In this document: positions 1 to 11,208 of the stretch, piece by piece
Numbering within the stretch: the first letter of the stretch is position 1
Layout: the number at the start of each line of letters is the position of its first letter
Assembly: GCA_030737875.1 (NCBI GenBank)
Contig: CM060918.1
Span: 771,398,552-771,462,551, forward strand
From: Allium sativum
Lineage: Eukaryota > Streptophyta > Magnoliopsida > Asparagales > Amaryllidaceae
Direction: 5' to 3'
Length of the DNA stretch: 64,000 nucleotides
The notes under the pieces: model-generated
Database searches by the model: none
The model's input: only the letters and a program-made list of their open reading frames with translations
What the model was told of the DNA's origin: nothing
Translations under genes and position numbers: made by a program

Positions 1-2443
1 AAACAACAAATGCAACAACATGAAGTAAAACACAAGACAATGGACAAAATCCGCAGTTTGAGCTAGCAAATGACAAAATATTTAATAACACTCTAAACAA
101 AAGTTGTTGCATATAATTCAGGATTTTTGGAATGACTAAGATAATTGAATTCTGGTATACCATTCAAAAGTTATGTCCATTTTACTAAGAATATCAAACT
201 CATCCTGTCGGTATGTACTTGATAGGACAACGACCAACAACCACAATTTAGCTTAGAAACTTCAAAATCTGGAAAAATGAGTAAAATCAAAGTTTTAGCT
301 TGGTTCATAAGCTTCCTGGAACGATTAAGATAATCAAATTTCGTTTAGTAGTTAAAAAGTTATGACAATTTTAGTAACAATCTCAAACTCAGCATATTGC
401 TATGAATTCGACGGAACAACGAACAAAATCACAATTTTAGCTTAGAAACTTCAAAATTTGGAAAGATGAATAGAATGAAAGTTGTAGCATAGTTTCTAAG
501 TTTTTCGTAATGAGTAAGATAATCAAATTCCGTTCAGTGGTTCAAAAGTTATGACCATTTTAGTAACAATCTCAAACTCAGCATGTCGCTATGTATTCGA
601 CATGACAACGAACAAAATCATGATTTTAGCTTAGAAAACTTCAAAATTTGGAAAGATGAATAAATGAAAGTTGTAGAATAGTTACTAAGATTCACGGAAT
701 GACTAAGATAATCAAATTCCGTTCTAATGGTTCAAAAGTTATAACCATTTTAGTAACAATCTCAAACGCAACCTGTCGCTATGTATTAGACAGGACATCG
801 AACAAAATCACGATTTTAGCCTAGAAAACTTCAAAATTTGGAAAGATGAATAAAATGAAAGTTGTAGCATAATTTCTAAGATAATCAAATTCCGTTTAAT
901 GTTTCAAAAGTTATGACTATTTTAGTAACAATTACAAATTCAGACTGTCACTATGTGTTCGACAAGAAAAAAAATCACGGTTTTAACTTAAAAAAAATTC
1001 AAAATTTGGAATGATGAATAAAATGAAAGTTATAACATACTTTTTAAGCTTTCTGGAATAACTAAGACAATCAAATTCCATTCAATGGTTCAAAATTTAT
1101 GACTGTTTTAATATAGCAACATGAAAGAAAACCAACAAGAACAGAACCGACGTCAACTCAATTTCTTCACAAATACTCAATAAACTCAGAGAATATCACC
1201 AACAACGATATCAACTAGAAAGTGCGAGGTTCACTCACCTGAATAAGAATCAACAATAAGATATAGTAAGGAAAATAGGAGCTTGAAGCTTCAACTGGCC
1301 TTCTCAAAACCTGCTAAGAAGTTTATTGCAACATGCAGGTTTAAAACGTCAGTTACTTTAAATAAATTTTCAATCAAAGATCAAAGAAGGATTTTGATTT
1401 GATATTAGAGTGATTACCTGCTGGATCTCTCTATTTTATAACTTAATTTCACTAGTTGGATGCTTGGGAGGCTATGATTTTGATTTAGAATGGATATTTA
1501 GGGGTTTTCTTCTTTTTGGGTTTTGAGAAAATCAAATGAGGAGGAAGAATACCTACTGTATTCTTACTCTCTCCAGAAACCTCTTATGTTAATTAAATCT
1601 TAAAATTCCATTAAGCCTAATCAAAGTTACTAATTAGATATTAGGCTTTAATAGCTCAAATTATGGCTGATTACCTTAATTATGGCATATTTAAACAACT
1701 ATTTACATAAATTCTCATTATTAATTACAATTTAAGGTTACAACAATTAATTAAACCACAAAACCATTAGTGAGGGATATTTTTAACATCATCTATTAGA
1801 AGTTTTTATATAATTCTTCAAATCTTTCATATATTTGCTAATTGCACAATACTTTCAATTGTTTGCAAATTACATTTTGTTTGAAATATACTTAAAAATT
1901 TAAGTATTATGGTAAATCCAGCAATTCAATTTTTTACCAAAGAAAAATAATTCTACAATTTTATAAAATTATTCCCAGCATACGTATAAACACATTTTGC
2001 AACAAAATTAGCATTTTGTAGTTTCACCTCAATAAGATGTTCTGGAAAACACCGTTTTGACCTAAATAAAATTGCGCTAAGCAAAGCAAAAATCATAAAA
2101 CACTTATTCTTATCTCAAAATCACTTGTCAAAATATTTTCAATAGTTTGTTTTTCTATTGTTATTCTAAAATTAAAAATCTAGTTTACCTCAACACCCAA
2201 TATATATGTATATATATATATACATACATATTTATTTATTTACACACTTTCACCAAATTGCCAAAGGCATCGGTTATTCTTCTTTCCTAGTTCTTAGTAA
2301 TTCTCAATTTATATTAAATAAAACTCCAACCAAACTCCGCTTTCATTTGAAAAGATGTTAATTTATTAATTAACAAATTAAAATTATCATTATAATTCAT
2401 TAATTACTACAACAAGTTATTTTCTAAGACCAGGGTAGTTACA
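1..2443 (-). repeat. E1 left LTR (3' LTR on minus strand), truncated by window edge
   Basis: Collinear with about 39446-41896. The inner end is sharp: the sequence reads GGGTAGTTACA and then enters a pyrimidine-rich tract, which on the minus strand is PPT followed by TGTAACTACCC. It contains a 189-bp tandem array at 131-1115, AT-rich single-copy LTR sequence, and a TA/TACA microsatellite near 2205-2240. No coding sequence is seen. Confidence 0.8.
131..1115. repeat. 189-bp tandem repeat array in E1 left LTR
   Basis: The anchor 'aatgactaagataatc' or a close variant recurs at 131, 320, 509, 698, about 871 and 1057. The spacing is 189 bp, except for one unit shortened by about 16 bp. Each unit contains a small inverted repeat around a 'ctatgtatt' loop, such as CATGTCG...CGACATG at 582-604. 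The right LTR has the same number of units. Confidence 0.9.
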
Positions 2444-2457
2444 AACTTCTCCCCTTA
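2444..2457 (-). other. E1 polypurine tract
   Basis: The plus strand reads aacttctccccttac directly after the LTR end. The minus strand is therefore purine-rich (GTAAGGGGAGAAGTT) just before the 3' LTR, the expected plus-strand primer position. Confidence 0.7.
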
Positions 2458-3689
2458 CAAAAATTGCATCCTCGCAATTTCCTTAGGGATAGTCATAAAA
2501 AAACCTTATTTAATACACCGTCACAAGAAACAACAATGAATGAAATAAACTTGAGTATAAAACTCCTTATCCCCATGCTTGGAAAAGAGATAAACTCAGA
2601 AAAGAGATAAACTCGGATATGCACACTATATCCTAACAAGCTTCTCCACTTCAGCACTCGAAATTATCTTATCATCGAAAATTTTCAAAGGCATTTAACC
2701 TTTTAGACAAAAACTCAAGAAAGGTGTTACATGAGAGGCTCTTCAAAGAAGAAGAAACTCTCATAAACTCTATTAAAGAACCCGACTACAAATCTAGCAT
2801 CCCATAACACTTCTTTACAAATAAGACATACGGATGTCGAAAAACTCGAGATGGCCAACTAGAGAGTATTTTCAAAAATGCGCTACAATCAATAAGCTTA
2901 GAGATGATTATCAGTGCATTGAAGAAACTCAATAGAGAAAAGATCATAGATAGAAAAATCTGATAGATTCTCTATAGTTTCGATCACACAAATTTAACAA
3001 CTCGGGGTTTTTCCAAATCCCAAGCAAAGGCATATTCTCATAAGATTTCCCTAGATAGAGTAAGGGGATAATAATCATTTCGCCCAAACTCAACAACTAT
3101 TATAATTTGTAATGGCAAGAAGGGATGAAATTCGACTGAGTTAATAAAATAGAATGATTGGTTTTAAAAATAACCAACCAATCCAAAAAAAATCTTTGAA
3201 GTTTTACTTTAAATTCTCATGTCATTATAGATAACAAGACTACTTCAAATGGCCATCTATGAAAAGATATAAGGCTGATAAAGCTATGGATCATAAAAAA
3301 ACATCTCTATTACTGAATTTATAAATTCTTACTTAGTTCTTATCAAACCCCTTCTTCTCAAAACCTACTTATTATAAGCTAGTATGAAAATTACTATATT
3401 TTCATAACTAAGCTATTGTGTTACCCTTTAAATTTATAAATTAATTAACTAGAAGAAATGCAAATTATAATTCGTTATTTAGAAATAGCATTTGGATTAT
3501 TTCTCATGCCAACAACGTCTTATACGTTGTTCTTGAACCCCTATCAACCCATGGCGTCCCCTGGCTCGACTAGAGTTCTTAAACCACGTCTAGACCCATC
3601 AACAAGATTAATAACCATAGCTTTTCTCTTTATTATGAAGGAGTACTAGACCCCAAACCAAAGAGAACTCAACTGGGAATGATTCTCAA
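2444..3689 (-). other. E1 internal region downstream of gag, no recognisable pol
   Basis: About 1.25 kb between the end of gag and the PPT. I translated parts of the minus strand and looked for protease (D[ST]GA), RT (xxDD) and integrase motifs without finding any. Short open frames such as 3458-3649 have no coding character. The block immediately upstream of the PPT (GCGAGGATGCAA on the minus strand) resembles the usual 3' end of a gypsy internal region. Confidence 0.5.
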
Positions 3690-4202
3690 AATAAAAGGTG
3701 TACCTTAAGGGTGAGATGGACCACTGGAAGCTCTTGCCATGTTAAGATTTTCCAAATTCGACCCTTTTGATCTCCTAGGACACGAGGATTTCTCGTGACC
3801 CTCTTCCTTGCAATATCTACAAATATAAGGTCTAGGACAAGCATGAGAAAAATGATCAGTTGATCCACAATTGAAACATTCCTTTGTTGAAGTCGAGGGA
3901 GGTACTGCAAAAGGTTGGGAACCAGAGCCACTGTGGTTCTTCTTATTCCAGGGAAAGGCTTAGATTTGGAGAAAGCTGAACGCCTCTTATTCAGATTACC
4001 TTGGACACTATCATCATCATCACTATCTTTCTCTTTCTCGACCGCCTTGAGATGGAGAGCTGCATGCATGGAGAGCTGCATCCACTAATTTATCGAAAGT
4101 CAATTTGATTTACAGCAAGAGAGGCCTTCTGAGATATTTCTTAAGTCCATTTACGAACTTAAGATGCTTCTTATAAGGGGTAGAAACATGTTCCAGGCCA
4201 TA
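3690..4202 (-). pseudogene. gag: E1 gag, C-terminal part with two CCHC zinc knuckles (broken)
   Basis: This is the 3' portion of the E1 nucleocapsid gene on the minus strand; gag coats and packages the element RNA. Two CX2CX4HX4C knuckles are visible, beginning CFNCGSTDHF and CRYCKEEGHE, around 3785-3875. Upstream comes an acidic and basic linker, then the end of a Retrotrans_gag domain adjoining the E2 insertion. Three defects are visible: an in-frame TAA near 4130, a 16-bp tandem duplication around 4052-4079 (ATGGAGAGCTGC twice) that shifts the frame, and a one-base shift near 3957. The frame ends at a stop just left of 3700. The other half of the gene lies at 31821-32382; the two halves join in frame at the CCATA duplication. 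Two-knuckle gags occur in several gypsy lineages, so the lineage is left open. Confidence 0.8.
4198..4202. repeat. E2 target-site duplication, left copy (CCATA)
   Basis: CCATA directly precedes the E2 terminus TGGTAATG and recurs at 31816-31820 directly after the E2 terminus AGCAACA. Both copies fall inside E1 gag. Confidence 0.9.
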
Positions 4203-5569
4203 TGGTAATGTTATTTTTCTTCAATACCTAAGATAGGTCAATGGGAATGAACTTAAGGAGAAAAAAAGGTTGTTCGTCTTTCACGACGTTGGGTTAGACC
4301 GTCGTCCCTAGGTATCAAGGCCTTGGAGAGACGGATCACTAAACTTAATTCACGATAAATGACTTAATGGATGACATAAAGGAATTCCGCACCAAGCTCA
4401 CTAAAAGATCTAAGTTCGTAGGGAGGGTCTAAGATTGTAGGAAGGGTTTAAACATATTGGAGGAGGTGACACATCCGATAAGAAAATAATATAAGTGTAG
4501 ATCTGCTCTTTATTAATCTTCCATTTTGAGTACATGAGCAACATAGAAGAAATCCTCCAATTGATCTAAATATCAGAGTTTATTCTAGAGAAAAAGAGTA
4601 TAAGAATCGGAATGAGCGCCCCCGCCCCCCCCCATAAATGTAACACCTAGGGTCCTATTTATAGGAAATTTAGGTCCCCTTCCGTTGTTGGGCTATTGGG
4701 CCTGTAGGAACCTCAGGAGCTTTTCTCCTTGCCTCTGATGTTTGGCTTTCGGATGCTTTGTTGTGCGTATTATAGCTTCCGGAGGGGGTCCCGATCAGTT
4801 GGGGCCCCTTTGAGATTGAGATGAGCTTGTCGATGTGGTGATTTTCGGATGGTGTTTGAACTTCCAATAGTAGCTCCCGGGTGTAGGCTCCCGAACGTAA
4901 GCTTTCATATGTAGGACTCCGCTTTCTCGCGTATACCTAGAGGAGCTGGTCCTCCCAATGTACGTGGATAGCTGCCGGTTCGAAACCGTTGTTGGTGTTT
5001 GTACTAAGTAGATTAGTATGGATAGCCTGTATCTCTGCTAGGGTTCCGGTTTGGCTTCCAGTGGAGCTTTTGTGATGGTCCGGTCTTCCAAAAGACAGCT
5101 CTAGGTGATGTGTTGTTGTCCATCAATGTGACCTTCCGACATTCATGCAGGAGATGTTTCGGAAGTTAGTTCCGGATAATCTATATGTACTCTTGGTGTG
5201 ATACTTTTGATGTCTTCGTCTCTTATTGTAACAGTACAAAGTGAGTTAATACCGATAGCCCTTTCGGGTTTCAATAAGCAGAGCTCTTATCTCCCTCTTT
5301 CTTGGTTTCCGGTCTAGACAACCTTTCGTCATGGAATTTCCTGTCGGGCAGATCCTGTCGGATAGGCCCTGTTGGATAGGCTTTGCTGGCATTTTATAGG
5401 CTTTGATCTCCCTTGAGGGTGTCCATTTATACTGCTCTCAGATCATTCTTTACTGCTTTTAGATCTTCCTATTATTCTGCTTTTTTTCTTTCGGATGGTT
5501 CTTCTGTGTTTGTGTCCCCCGATACCCCTTCACTATCAGCTGGTTTCGGAGTTAATTTTGGTAATAACA
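4203..5569 (-). repeat. E2 left LTR (3' LTR)
   Basis: Runs from TGGTAATGTTATTTTTC to TTTTGGTAATAACA. It is collinear with the right LTR and moderately diverged from it, with many scattered substitutions and small indels, including an expanded C tract at about 4617-4633. This points to an insertion older than E3. Confidence 0.88.
4654..4665 (-). promoter_or_regulatory. E2 LTR TATA box (CCTATAAATAGG on minus strand)
   Basis: A perfect plant-type TATA motif on the element's coding strand, conserved at 25167-25178 in the other LTR. The surrounding sequence differs between the copies, but this 12-mer and its GGGTCC flank do not. It probably drove the minus-strand element transcript. Confidence 0.6.
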
Positions 5570-5579
5570 TCCCCCCCGG
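5570..5579 (-). other. E2 polypurine tract
   Basis: The plus strand reads tcccccccgg immediately after the LTR end, which is a G-rich tract directly upstream of the 3' LTR on the minus strand. It fixes the orientation of E2. Confidence 0.7.
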
Positions 5580-6324
5580 GTGAAGGCGTGTTTTCGAATT
5601 TTCAAGTCAAACTATTTGTCTTTTTCGAAATGTCATCTCTAAGCCTTTTGATCTCCCTTGCATGGAAATGTTGATTGGTCTCCGTTTGTACGGTGTGGAT
5701 TTAAGTTTTTTTTTTTGCATAGTTACCATTGCTTCTTCTTCTTCAACTTTTACCTGTTACATTAATTTCTCGAATCAGAGATAATGCTTATTTCAAGAAT
5801 TTCTCGGTTGAGTTTCTCATGAATATTTCTGGTTTAAACTTTAATTAGGGTTTTGGGTGTTGAGCATAAGTTATTAGGATTCATGATGGGCTACACATAT
5901 ACTTTTTCCCCAAGAATATTAATTTCTAGGGTTTGAGATATGCAAATTGCACAAAAACAACTTGTTTTTATGATTAACTAACAGTCATGGTACCATTTTC
6001 ATTACCAATTTCTGGCTCCGAGGGACAACTAGGTCTTATGGTGTTAACTTACAGTTGCCTGGTTCTGGTTCAACTGTTGCCTTTTCCTTTGAACTTTCTA
6101 AGTATTATCCTTAGGAAAATAAAATGATTCCATCATTACTAAGGGCTTGATTGTTCTTTAACAAATGTGATATTTGTCGTGTGCCTTATCTAGATCAGTA
6201 TTCATATTATCTTAATATCCACTATCTCTACTATTTTTCACTGGTAGGTTTATGTTCTATTACTCTATTGTATTCTAATGAGTATGATATGAGTTAATGT
6301 ATTTATGGAATTATATCACCTGAC
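5580..6324. other. Non-coding stretch between E2 PPT and antisense gene
   Basis: About 750 bp, AT-rich on the plus strand, with a T9 run near 5708. This is where a promoter or leader for the antisense gene should lie. No convincing TATA element or ORF was identified. Confidence 0.4.
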
Positions 6325-7659
6325 AGCATTATCTCTGATAAAAGGAGTCTCGGTCCATCACTAACTGGTGTTTGTGGTATTTCTCGAAAGAGGAAGCCTT
6401 TCACCTTGAAGAAATCTTTGATTACTTCCTAAGACGAAGTAAACTCCATTCTTGCCAGCTTTGGAATGGATAATGTGGAGGCTATTCCTTCTACTCGTTG
6501 TGATAATATGATGAATCCTCCCAAAGGCTATTTTGCGTATTCTGCTGCACATATCTGGCATGAGGGCTTCTTCCCCTTTCCATCTTTCATATTTCGACTT
6601 CTACGGCATTTGGAGGTTGCCCCTATTCAACTCCTCCCTAGCACTTATACACTGCTTCTATGTCTTGAAATACTTGCTCCATAGTCGAGTCAGGCTTCTC
6701 TTACTTCTAACCTTATCCAACACACGATGCATTTTTCAAAAGGTGCTGACTTCCCTGTATTCCATGCTACCCTCTTACGAAAGATTGTCAGTGATGGTGC
6801 TGGTAAGGCTATATATATGGAAGACCGGTTCTTCTTCATCAAATGCCCTGTTGGTATCTCAGGAAAATTTGCTAATTATGGTGAATCCCTCAGCCACTTG
6901 TGAACGGTTACTTTTCGTTTATGTGATCTAACTTTGGTCGTTTCTTCAGATCCTGCTTCTAAAAGAGTGTCTTTAACCGAAAGTGAATCCCGTGTATTTG
7001 AGTTCATTTTGAAGCTACTCGAAAAGCCATTGGGTCGGTCTGCTCTACTAACCAAGGACAATTTATGTCACTATGATCTTCTTCCTAATGGACAGAAGGT
7101 TTTGGGGCATCCACCTATTCATTTCCCAGGCTCTAAGCGTTTATTGTTAGGCTCAGAAGTGTTCGCCTCCTCTACTCCCTTATCTCCTGGTATATTTTGT
7201 TGATTCGATGGTCTCTTTGGTACCCAAGTTCCGCATTCTTGAATTTTCTTTGGTTTTTCTTTGACTAGGAGTTTTGGCTTCGGAAGACTCGACTCTCACT
7301 GATGTTTTGAATCGATCTATTGCTTTTTCTATTAAGAGGTTGGCTAGTTGCCTGTAGACCTGCCAGCTAAGAAGCTAAAGCTTTATTTTTCTGCCTCTGT
7401 AATTTCCGAGGATGCTTCCGGTAGAGAAATTGGAGGTTGCATCTTACCATCGCCCCTTCCAAGTACATCAGAAGCGGGTGTAGATGTTATGCCGCGTATT
7501 CCAACTTCTCAGTCAGCTAAGCCTCTAAGGCCTCTCGATCCTTCAACGGATTTTACTGATTTTGTGAAGCTCATTCTTTCTGATCCGGGATTTTATGATA
7601 TCTCGTTACCCTCCTCTTCTTCGAACGCGGTGGATTTCTATCAGCATTTGATCACCTGA
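6325..7659 (+). pseudogene. Antisense gene of E2, first part: PF04195-like 'putative gypsy-type transposon' domain
   Basis: Plus-strand exons, antisense to E2, can be followed through several frames. At 6466-6684 the stretch AHIWHEGFFPFPSFIFRLLR followed by HLEVAPIQLLPSTY matches the form of the plant domain named 'putative gypsy type transposon' (PF04195). The frame opens upstream to about 6343 with one TAA near 6430. The next block (6728-6903) has FPVFHATLLRKIVSDGAGKA and FFFIKCPVG. Further exons at 6934-7189 and 7269-7659 are separated by intron-like gaps, for example 7190-7268 (CTG|GTATAT...TTGACTAG|GAG). Stops and frameshifts show that it is dead. The protein's function is unknown. Such genes are common in plant Tat-type elements, but the domain call rests on pattern memory. 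Confidence 0.6.
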
Positions 7660-7668
7660 CAGCTTAAG

Positions 7669-7740
7669 GTATAAAAATTTCTTTTTAATCTTGACTTTCA
7701 ATCTGTCGTAACTGTAAACTTAATGCTTCTAATTTCCTAG
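7669..7740 (+). other. Spliceosomal intron in E2 antisense gene
   Basis: Donor AAG|GTATAA and acceptor TTTCCTAG|ATTACC. Removing the 72-nt segment joins the flanking exons in phase 0 with continuing coding character (HLIT-stop-QLK to ITKGWLLPKP). This is good evidence that the gene was transcribed and spliced from the plus strand. Confidence 0.7.
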
Positions 7741-8560
7741 ATTACCAAGGGATGGCTCTTGCCTAAGCCAATTCCTTCTTCCTCTGGCACCGAAATCGTT
7801 CGGCTTCGAGAAGCAAACAAAGCTTTGAGTGATGAATGTGAGATATTCAAAGCTTCCTTGGAACACACCGAGGTAGCTTTAGAGAGAGAAGGCAGAAAAG
7901 GATGTAACTCCTGACAAAGTGTCGGCCTTTGAACATAAAATAGCGGAAGATGTGGTTACTCATGCCAATGAGCTTCAGAAGAAGGATGAGAAGCTTTCCT
8001 TCACTGCGCAGATAACCTATGGAGTTGAAGATAGGATTTCTAATTTCTTGCAAGTTCATCTTCCGCAGATTAAGTCCAACTTTTATGAAGATGCCTTATT
8101 TCACCTTCTTTCTGATGACCTTCAAAATTTTCCTGAGATCCGAACCTCCAAAGTTTCACCTTCCATCAGGGATCGAGTTATGGAAAGGATTTAGTTGGGT
8201 GAATGGGGAGTTGAGGTACCGCAGAAGTGTGACTCTAGAGTCGAGGGTCTTTTATATATTGACCATCTTTCTGATGATTTAGGTGTAGAAAGGGAGACTT
8301 TTTCTTTTATCGGCAACGATGGGAAAAATGATGGCGATGGTTTCGGAGGTGGTGGCCACCAGGATAAACATGGTTGGGATAGAAACGATCCTCTTTTGGG
8401 TGTTGAAGCTTTCCATGATCCTGTTAAGAGTGGTTCTGGGGTAGGAGGTCCCCACGTTGCCCGCGATTTTGAATCATCTTTGCCTGAAGAAGGTGAACCC
8501 TCCGGTCCTTCGGGAGGGGAGAAAGCTGTTGGTCCTGAAGCTCCATTTTCTCGGGTATAA
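7741..8560 (+). pseudogene. Antisense gene of E2, middle part: coiled-coil and glycine-rich region
   Basis: Continues from the intron with IVRLREANKALSDECEIFKA, a coiled-coil-like heptad stretch. Then comes 7919-8560, a frame broken only by one TAG at 8192-8194. It includes a helical part (AFEHKIAEDVVTHANELQKK), an acidic and glycine-rich part (GNDGKNDGDGFGGGGHQDKH), and an E/G/P-rich end. The last codons are followed by GG|GTATAA, a plausible splice donor at about 8556. The N-terminal globular domain followed by a long coiled coil resembles other plant transposon-encoded PF04195 proteins. Catalytic residues are not recognisable. Confidence 0.55.
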
Positions 8561-9197
8561 TTCTACTTCAGCAATGTTTTTCTCTTTCCTTGAATATTTG
8601 ACTATAACTAGCCTCAGGAAAATACTATAGATAAAAGAAAAGTCGTTTCCTGCCTTAAGCAGAGTTAGGTAACAAATAGAAGGAATTAAACCGTTCTCAT
8701 GTAGAGTAAGAGGCACACTTGTAAACTTAGTTCTGCGATCTATGTAACATTTGTATGGAGTTCCATTTACTACATGTGAAGGCTAATATGCTTATTTGCA
8801 TCATGACAGAATTTTGTTTACTATGAAGATGCACTACGTGTGATTTGTAGATTGAGAAGGAAACTTTTTGCGACATCAATTCATGATATCAGGAAAAAAT
8901 GTTTCTTCGAGAAACTTAGGAGTGTTTATACCGATTTCCCTCAGCTTTCCTTTATCTTTCTAAGCGAAGATCGTGAAGCAATACTAAGGAGTTAAGGGTT
9001 AAACATGCAGAGATGTTATGTAAACAATAAATGTGTTAATCGAGTGAAAGTGATCTTTTTGTAACTCTCTTTTTATCTATAGGCCACGATAGATTGGTTT
9101 CGGATTTAAATCATACAAAGTTTTTATACAAGAATGGGGTTTTATTTTTGTAAACTGAAAAGAAAAATACAATCATAACTTTTTTTCTTGTGTGCAT
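8561..9197 (+). other. Probable long intron of the E2 antisense gene
   Basis: About 640 bp, T-rich and without open frames. It lies between a donor-like GGGTATAA and an acceptor-like TTGTGTGCATGTAG near 9200. The length and base bias fit a plant intron, but the exact splice sites are inferred. Confidence 0.4.
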
Positions 9198-9736
9198 GTA
9201 GATAGGTTGACCGTCGTGAGATCCTCCCATCTCAGAGTGAAGCATTGTCGGTAGAAGGGATTCCCTCTATGTCTTAAGAGAGGAAGATTTTACATCAGAA
9301 TTTATCCATTAAACATTTGAATGAGAGAATAAATGCTTTAAAAGACCAGTTAGAAGAGAGAGATAGGACTATTCTTGGATTGAAGGCATACATAAAGACC
9401 ACACCCTCTATTGAGTTTGAGGATGAATTGAGGAGTTTACGCCAATGTATCATCAATTTGGAAATTGATTTAATTAAAGTTAACACGAAGTGTGAGACAT
9501 GGGAATATAGTTACAAAAATATTCCTATCATAATGGGATCTCAACCTCCCGGAAATACAACCGTATATAAGGCCTTAGCCTCCCAAAAGTATTTTTACTT
9601 GAATAACCCTCGTCCTGGGTTAAAGGAATTAGTCATTTCTAAGTGGTGTAAGAAAGTGGTAGCTGAGATAAAGAGGACCTATGATACTAAGTTGATTAAG
9701 GACTCTCATGACCGTGTCATCAGGTATACTGATATT
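9198..9736 (+). pseudogene. Antisense gene of E2, late exon, cut by insertion of E3
   Basis: The open frame runs from about 9278 to the E3 boundary. It begins with a strong coiled coil (LNERINALKDQLEERDRT, then LRSLRQCIINLEIDLIKV) and continues with a mixed region (VYKALASQKYFYLNN, PGLKELVISKWCKK). A TAA at 9275 separates it from upstream exon sequence. The frame ends where the E3 LTR begins; the rest of the exon resumes at 21985. No internal methionine start is needed, because this is an internal exon. Confidence 0.6.
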
Positions 9737-11184
9737 TGATATACACGTAAATGTGTATATTTTATCCGCTTATTTATCTTATTTTATATTTAAAATAATT
9801 GATACTGTGTATTTATAGTTGTGTTTTCAGATTATTTATGATGAATGAATTAATGCACGTAAATGTTGAAAAGCTTGAAGAATTGGTGTATGAAGAGTAT
9901 TGATTTTGAGAGTAAGATTAAAGCTTGAAGAAATGTTGCTGTTCAACCACCTTCTGCCACGTATGTTAATCCAATGTCTTTTCATAAAGATAGCTTGTTG
10001 CAGATGTTATGGAGTTCCTATTCATGCTCAAAACAGTTGATATTGATGTCATTTGATGCTCGCAAGCTACTACAATGGCAAATCTATTCATTCGCGTTCA
10101 CATTGGCTCATTTGAAAGGCTTTCCACTCACATGCGTTCACACTTAGCTACTTGGTTATTTTGAAAAAGGGATTTTGTCCCACATTGTGGAATGAACCTC
10201 TTAGCCTTGGCCAATACAACTATAAATACCTTGTACCTTATTCATGTAAAGACACACTTAGTTTTATTCTGTAATTCTCTTCTTGGAATAAAACTCTTCT
10301 TTCTCTTTTCTGTTTAGTTTTATTTACATGTATTTTCTTTTCTGCAATTAGTGTAGCTATTTAGTTAATATCTTTCCTTAAGTCCTTACTAGTTTTTCTT
10401 CAATGTTGAAATATATTTGTATTGAAATAATAACACAAATGAGGAGCTAAACCCCTACAATTTAGGGGTGATGAAGCTCTCTAATCACATGGATTCAACA
10501 TAGTTTATTCTTCATGGTCTCTATTTGTGTTTATTAAAGAATGGATGTTTAGCGTATTTTGTTAATCATATTTGGTTTTGATGATCTATGCCTCAAATTA
10601 ATAGAGGATAAATCATGCTTGATCAAATGACACAAATAATTTACCTTTTCATCTATATATTATTTTGGTAATAAGAGGAAGTGTTATTCTACATTTGATA
10701 TTCTATATTACTAATTATTAGTAAATAGAGTATTCTTAAAATTGATGTTGCTTTCAACTTGTTTTCTTTTTCGTGAGAATTGAATAGTGAATTAGATTTA
10801 TGTTATAGTTTGATGACTTATATTATACTAATTAATAGCATAAATATGTCATACTTATAATAAACACAAAATCTAATCTCATTAATGACCAAACAAATAG
10901 AGAACATAATTTCATGATGTTGATTTGTGTGATTTAGAGAGTGAAAACACCTCTAAGTTGCTCTTAACCAATAGTTTCATTCTCAACTTAGTCATTAATT
11001 TTGTTAAATTTTAGTTAACTCAATTCATAGTTTGGTTTATTTTGATTGAATAGAATTTAAAATAATTCTTTCCCTGTGGATCGACCCGTATTCGCCACGT
11101 ACTAACAATTGTACGCCATGCGCTTGCGGTTTATTTCAATATTCGCGACGATTTTCTAATTCATAGAATATTCGTCGTCGAACA
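9737..11184 (+). repeat. E3 5' LTR
   Basis: Starts TGATATACACG and ends GTCGTCGAACA. It is collinear with 20538-21984 at about 98% identity by eye. A TATAAATA box is at 10221-10228. The T-rich zone after the box and the A-rich motifs downstream would hold the transcript start and poly(A) region. Confidence 0.93.
10221..10228 (+). promoter_or_regulatory. E3 LTR TATA box
   Basis: TATAAATA in the context CAACTATAAATACC, identical at 21021-21028 in the 3' LTR and preceded by a CCAAT-like motif (GCCAATAC). Confidence 0.7.
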
Positions 11185-11190
11185 AGTTTT

Positions 11191-11208
11191 TGGCGCCGTT
11201 GCCGGGGA
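11191..11208 (+). other. E3 primer-binding site, tRNA-Asp type
   Basis: TGGCGCCGTTGCCGGGGA starts six bases after the LTR end. This is the classical Athila PBS, complementary to the 3' end of plant tRNA-Asp. Confidence 0.85.

Noticed and set aside
131..1115. Regular repeats as a possible CRISPR array
   Set aside because: Units are 189 bp and contiguous, with no repeat-spacer alternation, and lie in a plant LTR.
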